Assembly: GCA_965248135.1 (NCBI GenBank)
Contig: CBDFIN010000011.1
Location: forward strand, 310,001-374,000
Direction of reading: 5' to 3'
Length of the DNA stretch: 64,000 nucleotides
Source of the DNA: SZUA-100 sp965248135
GTDB lineage: Bacteria > Pseudomonadota > Alphaproteobacteria > Rhizobiales > Rhizobiaceae
Below are positions 59,721-64,000 of the stretch, piece after piece (the stretch's first letter is position 1; each line of letters opens with the position of its first letter). Under the pieces are notes generated by a model. The model was not told the DNA's origin, did no database searches, and saw only the letters and a program-made list of their open reading frames with translations. The translations under genes and the position numbers were made by a program.

Positions 59721-60311
59721 TTACACCAGGCCACGACTGCCCGGCTTGGTCGCCGGAATGGCAGCAAGTTCCGGTGGAACATGTTCGGGTTTAAAGGCCG
59801 GCACTTCATAGTCAGCAAGCGCAATCAGCCGGGCGCCGACATCGGCCTTGCCTGCCGAGCGGTCAATCAGACATGCTGCAGCAACAACTTCGGCGCCGAT
59901 ATCTTGCAGTGATGCTATGGTCTCGCGGATCGAAAGCCCGGTTGTGACTATATCTTCGACAATGACGACACGGGCGCCGGGCGCCATTTCGAAACGACGC
60001 AGCCTAAATCTGCCCTCCTGGCGCTCGACCCAGACATTTGGAACTTTCAGATGACGTGAGACCTCGTAGGCGGGAATGATGCCGCCGACAGCCGGCCCGA
60101 CAACATAGTCAATCTTGCCCAATGCAGCCTGACGAATTTTTTCCGCCAGCGCACGACACAATTGTTCGGTGCGCTCCGCATGCATGAACACCCGCGCCTT
60201 TTGAATGAACACCGGACTATGAAGGCCGGATGTCAGGATAAAGTGTCCTTCGAGGATGGCTCCGCTGCGGCGAAAAATATCCAGTACTTCTTCACGTGAT
60301 AATGTACTCAT
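59721..60311 (-). CDS. pyrE: Orotate phosphoribosyltransferase
   Basis: 196 residues. The PRPP-binding loop VVIVEDIVTTGLSIRETI (about 115-132), the PAVGGIIPAYEVSRHL segment and RQEGRFRLRRFE (flexible loop) mark OPRT. It makes OMP from orotate and PRPP. It sits 13 bp from rsh on the same strand. Together with dihydroorotase at 49762-51078 it is part of de novo pyrimidine synthesis, though the two are unlinked. Confidence 0.93.
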   Translation of the reverse strand: MSTLSREEVLDIFRRSGAILEGHFILTSGLHSPVFIQKARVFMHAERTEQLCRALAEKIRQAALGKIDYVVGPAVGGIIPAYEVSRHLKVPNVWVERQEGRFRLRRFEMAPGARVVIVEDIVTTGLSIRETIASLQDIGAEVVAAACLIDRSAGKADVGARLIALADYEVPAFKPEHVPPELAAIPATKPGSRGLV

Positions 60312-60324
60312 TACTGCCCCGATC

Positions 60325-62544
60325 TTACCCGTTCATCCGCTCTGCCCGGCTGACAATCTTCAATCGGCGAATCTCGCTTGTCAGACGGTTTAAGTGTTTA
60401 AGATCCCAGACTTCAAGATCAATCTGCATTTTGGTGAAATCAGCAGCGGTGGAAATCATTTCAAGCGAATGAATATTGCCGTCGCTGGCGGCAATACGCT
60501 CGGCAATCCTGGCCAGCGTGCCGGGCTCGTTGATGGCAGTGACCACTAATCTGGCCGGGAACCGTTCGATATTGTTCTCATCAATGTCCCAGCGAACATC
60601 GAGCCACTGGTCACTTTTCTCCTCAAACAGCTGGAGAGCTGGAGACTGAATGGGATAAATAGTGACACCCTCTCCGGGGGTCAAAATACCGACAATCCGA
60701 TCACCAGGCACTGCCCCGCCATCTGGCGCAAAACGCACTGGAAGATCCTTTGAGTGGCCTTTAATGGGGATCGATCTGGTCGACCCCCCGCCTCTTGATT
60801 TGAGCATACCGGGCACCTTGAAAATAATGCCCGCGGCCCCTTTCATGCCGAACCACCCTTCCCAACCCGACTGATCACCAATTTTGGTAACCCGTTCGTC
60901 CTGATAATCGGGATAAACTGCCTTGAGCACATCTGACGGTACAAGCTCGTCGCGGCCGACGGCTGCCAACATCTCATCGACGCTGGATTGCGGCAACCGC
61001 GGTAGGCCGGTTGACAAACTGTCGGTCGAAAACACTTTACCCGCACGGCTGAAAATCCGCTCAAGAATGGTTTTACCAAGCCCGCAATATTGTTCTTGCA
61101 CCGCTTTTTTGGTCGACCGGCGAATGGCAGCGCGCGCCTTGCCGGTCACCACTATCGATTCCCACGCTGCTGGAGGTGTTTGTCCCTCGGCGCGAATGAT
61201 TTCGACCTCGTCGCCATTAAACAGTTCGGTAACCACCGGCATGACCCGAGCGTTGATTTTGCAGCCAACACAATTGTCACCAATCTTGGTATGAACCGCG
61301 TAGGCGAAATCAATCGGAGTTGCACCGCGCGGCAGGGCGATCAGTTGACCATTCGGAGTGAAACAGAAAACCTGATCAAGAAATAACTCCAGTTTGGTAT
61401 GTTCAAGAAACTCGTCGGGATTATCGCCTTCGGCAAGCAGGGCAATTGTATTGCGGAGCCAGCCATAGGCGCCGTTATCATCTTTCTTTGCGCTAATTCT
61501 GACTTGGCCATTGACCACGTCCTTGTAGAGTGCATGTGCCGCGATGCCATGCTCTGCCACATCGTTCATCCCTTCGGTTCTGATCTGTAGTTCAACCCGC
61601 TGGTTGGCGGGGCCGACAACCGTGGTGTGGATCGAACGGTAGCCATTTTGCTTCGGCGTCGAAATGTAATCCTTAAAACGCCCTGGTACCGTAGACCAGG
61701 TGGTATGGGCGATACCGAGCGCCAGGTAACATTTTTCCGTCGAATCAACGATAATTCGAAAACCAAAAATATCAGAAAGCTGCTCGAAACTAAGCGCCCG
61801 CCGTTCCATTTTGCGGAAAATCGAGTAAGGGCGCTTTTCGCGACTTGCCACCGTCGCAATCATCTTGTGATCCATCAACTTCGACTGAAGTTCGAGTTTG
61901 ATCGACGAAATCAGATCACGGTGCTTTGAGCGCAATCCGGCAAGATGGGCCGAAACCGTTTCAAACGCCTCTGGATTGAGATGCATGAACGACAGGTGCT
62001 CCAGTTCCTCGCGCATGTCTTGCATGCCCATGCGGCCGGCAAGCGGTGCATAGATGTCCATTGTTTCGCGGGATATGCGGGCACGCTTTTCCAACGGGAC
62101 AAAATGCAGGGTGCGCATGTTATGCAGACGGTCGGCTAGCTTGACCAGCAACACGCGCACATCATCGGCAACGGCCAACAAAAGCCGGCGCAGGTTTTCA
62201 CCCTGTCGCGCCTGTTTGGAGACAAGGTCAAGGCGTTGCAGTTTGGTAAGCCCTTCAACCAGCGCACCGATGTCTTCCCCAAACAGACCGTCAATTTCGG
62301 TTCGGGTGGCGTCGGTATCTTCGATTGTATCGTGCAAAAGGGCGACCGCAATGGTTGCCTCATCAAGCTTGAGATCCGTCAGGATTGCGGCGACTTCCAA
62401 TGGATGAGAAAAATAGGGGTCGCCATTGGCACGCTTCTGCGCACCATGTTTTTGCATGGCGTATATGTAAGCCTTGTTGAGCAGGTTCTCGTCGGCGTCA
62501 GGCTTGTAACTGGTTACACGCTCAACAAGTTCATATTGACGCAT
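60325..62544 (-). CDS. rsh: Bifunctional (p)ppGpp synthetase/hydrolase (Rsh)
   Basis: 739 residues. An N-terminal HD hydrolase domain (GDPYFSHPLEVAAILTDL, ALLHDTIEDTDATR) is followed by the synthetase domain (PKQNGYRSIHTTVVGP, ELQIRTEGMNDVAEHGIAAH), then TGS (FTPNGQLIALPRGATPIDFAYAVHT) and a C-terminal ACT domain (INEPGTLARIAERIAASDGNIHSLEM). Both active sites appear intact, as expected for the single Rsh of Alphaproteobacteria that controls the stringent response. It lies between rpoZ and pyrE. Confidence 0.95.
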   Translation of the reverse strand: MRQYELVERVTSYKPDADENLLNKAYIYAMQKHGAQKRANGDPYFSHPLEVAAILTDLKLDEATIAVALLHDTIEDTDATRTEIDGLFGEDIGALVEGLTKLQRLDLVSKQARQGENLRRLLLAVADDVRVLLVKLADRLHNMRTLHFVPLEKRARISRETMDIYAPLAGRMGMQDMREELEHLSFMHLNPEAFETVSAHLAGLRSKHRDLISSIKLELQSKLMDHKMIATVASREKRPYSIFRKMERRALSFEQLSDIFGFRIIVDSTEKCYLALGIAHTTWSTVPGRFKDYISTPKQNGYRSIHTTVVGPANQRVELQIRTEGMNDVAEHGIAAHALYKDVVNGQVRISAKKDDNGAYGWLRNTIALLAEGDNPDEFLEHTKLELFLDQVFCFTPNGQLIALPRGATPIDFAYAVHTKIGDNCVGCKINARVMPVVTELFNGDEVEIIRAEGQTPPAAWESIVVTGKARAAIRRSTKKAVQEQYCGLGKTILERIFSRAGKVFSTDSLSTGLPRLPQSSVDEMLAAVGRDELVPSDVLKAVYPDYQDERVTKIGDQSGWEGWFGMKGAAGIIFKVPGMLKSRGGGSTRSIPIKGHSKDLPVRFAPDGGAVPGDRIVGILTPGEGVTIYPIQSPALQLFEEKSDQWLDVRWDIDENNIERFPARLVVTAINEPGTLARIAERIAASDGNIHSLEMISTAADFTKMQIDLEVWDLKHLNRLTSEIRRLKIVSRAERMNG

Positions 62545-62663
62545 CATCTAATTAGCGCCCTTGTCGGTTACAAAATCGGCGCGGTCATGTCATCCACGCC
62601 GTCTAACTGGTACATGCCGATGGACCGGGGTGGTGCGGCATTCGGCCAATGGATCCGAGCAAT

Positions 62664-63071
62664 TTAAAAATCGTCGCTTTTGTCCGGTGGCACAAGACCC
62701 TCAATGCCGGCCAAAAGCTCCTCCTCGGAAAGACTGTCGAAAGTTACATCCTTGGCCGGCAATTCGGTCGACGTGAAATCGGCCAACATACCGTCCACAG
62801 TCAATTCGGTTTCTGGAACAAATTCCTGTTCCGGCTCGTCCACTTCCACATGTTTTTGCAGAGAATGGATAAGATCTTCCTTCAGATCACCGGGTGATAA
62901 TGCCTCATCGGCGATTTCACGCAACGCCACAACCGGGTTCTTGTCATTATCACGATCAACGGTGATCTGGGATCCGGATGAAATCTGTCTTGCCCGGTGG
63001 CTGGACAAAAGCACTAATTCAAACCGGTTATCGACTTTGTCGATGCAATCTTCGACGGTAACGCGGGCCAT
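62664..63071 (-). CDS. rpoZ: RNA polymerase omega subunit
   Basis: 135 residues. The N-terminal half (MARVTVEDCIDKVDNRFELVLLSSHRARQI, NPVVALREIAD) is the omega fold; the long acidic C-terminal tail (EELLAGIEGLVPPDKSDDF) is typical of alphaproteobacterial omega. TAGGAGTTGCGCG precedes the ATG. It lies upstream of rsh, as usual. Confidence 0.94.
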   Translation of the reverse strand: MARVTVEDCIDKVDNRFELVLLSSHRARQISSGSQITVDRDNDKNPVVALREIADEALSPGDLKEDLIHSLQKHVEVDEPEQEFVPETELTVDGMLADFTSTELPAKDVTFDSLSEEELLAGIEGLVPPDKSDDF

Positions 63072-63420
63072 CGCGCAACTCCTAATAAGTGTTTTCCATG
63101 GAATTTGATTCTATCTATACAAGGTTTCAATGGAATTCAAGCAGGAAGCACAATCAACCCCAGTTAGAAGAATAAATATTGGACACGCAAAGTTAGAAAT
63201 AATTGTCGAAATAACATCTAGATGACAATGATTTGAGTTATCTGTAATTTGCAAATCGGCTTCCATCATTGTATGATACAGCATTCGATGATCATCGAAA
63301 AATTGGGCGGCCCTAACCGACTCAACAACTTTAATTCCGTCTAGGGGGAAGACTGGGATAAACATCATGCGATATTTACTTGCCCTGATTGAATTAACTC
63401 AATAGTGAAAGCTAATTACC
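63072..63420. other. Intergenic region between rpoZ and the NYN-domain gene
   Basis: About 350 bp of AT-rich sequence between divergent genes. It contains one 85-codon minus-strand ORF (63111-63368) of doubtful reality and must hold the promoters of rpoZ-rsh and the NYN gene. I find no clean palindrome or terminator. Confidence 0.5.
63111..63368 (-). CDS. Doubtful 85-codon ORF
   Basis: It would encode MMFIPVFPLDGIKVVESVRA and a Cys-containing hydrophobic tail (FACPIFILLTGVDCASCLNS). There is no convincing ribosome site (AGGG 15 bases away) and no recognised family. It lies in a promoter-type divergent region. It is more likely chance than a gene. Confidence 0.2.
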   Translation of the reverse strand: MMFIPVFPLDGIKVVESVRAAQFFDDHRMLYHTMMEADLQITDNSNHCHLDVISTIISNFACPIFILLTGVDCASCLNSIETLYR

Positions 63421-64000
63421 ATGTTCGATCCGAGAGAAAAAATAGGTTTGTTTATTGATGGCGCAAATTTGTATGCAACATCTAAGGCGTTGGGGTTTGA
63501 TATAGATTACAAACAACTCCTTATATATTTTCAGAAGAAGGGATACTTGTTGAGGGCCTATTATTACACAGCGTTACTTGAAGACCAGGAATATTCTTCG
63601 ATTCGCCCTCTTATCGATTGGTTGGATTATAACGGCTACCGCGTGGTCACAAAAGCCGCGAAAGAGTTCACCGATTCTTCCGGTCGTCGAAAAGTCAAGG
63701 GCAATATGGATATTGAGCTTGCCATCGACGCGATGGAACTTTCCGACACTGTTGATCACATGGTATTATTTTCTGGTGATGGCGATTTTCGCAAACTGGT
63801 TGAGGCGCTACAGCGCAGGGGTCGCAAGGTCAGCGTGGTTTCAACCGTCAGCAGCCAACCGCCAATGATTGCCGATGACCTTCGCCGGCAGTCAGATCAT
63901 TTCATCGATCTGAATAGTCTGCGTGGTGTGATTGGCCGTGATCCTGCCGAGCGTTCGCAAAATTCCAACACCAACAATTTTGATGATGACGACGATGAGG
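63421..64000 (+). CDS. NYN-domain (LabA/DUF88-like) protein, partial
   Basis: ATG 63421 opens a frame that runs off the right edge (at least 193 residues). MFDPREKIGLFIDGANLYAT gives the first acidic motif (FIDGAN). KGNMDIELAIDAMELSD and VLFSGDGDFRKLVEALQRRG supply the other Asp residues of the PIN-like NYN active site. The visible tail is rich in Asn and Asp (NNFDDDDDE). It is a probable RNase-fold protein found near rpoZ/rsh in many Rhizobiales. The 3' end is unknown. Confidence 0.87.
   Translation, partial: MFDPREKIGLFIDGANLYATSKALGFDIDYKQLLIYFQKKGYLLRAYYYTALLEDQEYSSIRPLIDWLDYNGYRVVTKAAKEFTDSSGRRKVKGNMDIELAIDAMELSDTVDHMVLFSGDGDFRKLVEALQRRGRKVSVVSTVSSQPPMIADDLRRQSDHFIDLNSLRGVIGRDPAERSQNSNTNNFDDDDDE

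Noticed and set aside
1..64000. tRNA or rRNA genes
   Set aside because: Reading through the gaps I found no T-loop GGTTCGAATCC-type signature with a matching acceptor stem, and no rRNA-like stretch. A covariance-model scan could still find one I missed.

Overview
The window looks like chromosome from an alphaproteobacterium, most likely in the Hyphomicrobiales (Rhizobiales). The evidence is the gene string rpoZ - rsh - pyrE - DUF2062 - acpS - lepB - rnc - era - recO, a TIGR02301-family gene, an RHH_4-type regulator, and a palindromic intergenic repeat of a type I associate with Rhizobiales. Starts were chosen by eye from ribosome binding sites, overlaps and family lengths. No database search was run.

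Layout: 1-2.6 kb holds a small regulator/ligand-binding group (SnoaL-like, GyrI-like, PadR) and a ThiO-like oxidase overlapping dut. 3.2-7.6 kb holds the reductive pyrimidine pathway genes preA and preT, divergent from an aldehyde dehydrogenase, with a RutR-like palindrome between them. 7.6-9.1 kb holds a possible tiny stand-alone transcript and an AT-rich orphan membrane protein. 9.2-16.6 kb holds RidA, an SDR, a KAS III-like synthase, infC (AUU start), a 144-bp-periodic TPR protein, an aminotransferase and an RHH protein.

16.7-22.2 kb is a compact one-strand sulfur cluster. It has a split YeeE/YedE transporter, TusA, three small exported or membrane peptides, a degenerate membrane-anchored double rhodanese, three small DsrE-type or associated proteins, an exported active-site rhodanese and a c-type cytochrome. 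It has no sox or dsrAB genes and is the best candidate for an under-described system. 22.2-28.2 kb holds an arginine:glycine amidinotransferase-like gene, a histidine phosphatase, an MDR reductase, fabI, a DnaJ-type chaperone, a surface-antigen-like protein and pdxH.

28.2-38.8 kb is a catabolic island. It has two permeases, a TRAP transporter, a D-amino-acid-oxidase-like flavoprotein, an enolase-superfamily enzyme and a ThDP enzyme on one strand. Divergent from these are a GntR regulator and an Asp/Glu-racemase-family protein, with a palindromic operator between. The substrate is unknown.

40-41.2 kb and 53.7-54.9 kb carry two nearly identical 1216-bp IS30-family copies in opposite orientation, each with an apparent 3-bp target duplication. 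They bracket about 12.5 kb of chromosomal genes (TIGR02301, DUF3179, S49 peptidase, aldolase, putA and its Lrp-type regulator, a glycosylase, dihydroorotase, ygfZ, an HD protein, a phosphatase and a PilZ protein). After two MITE-like palindromes, 55.2-63.1 kb is the conserved housekeeping string. The window ends inside a NYN-domain (LabA-like) gene.
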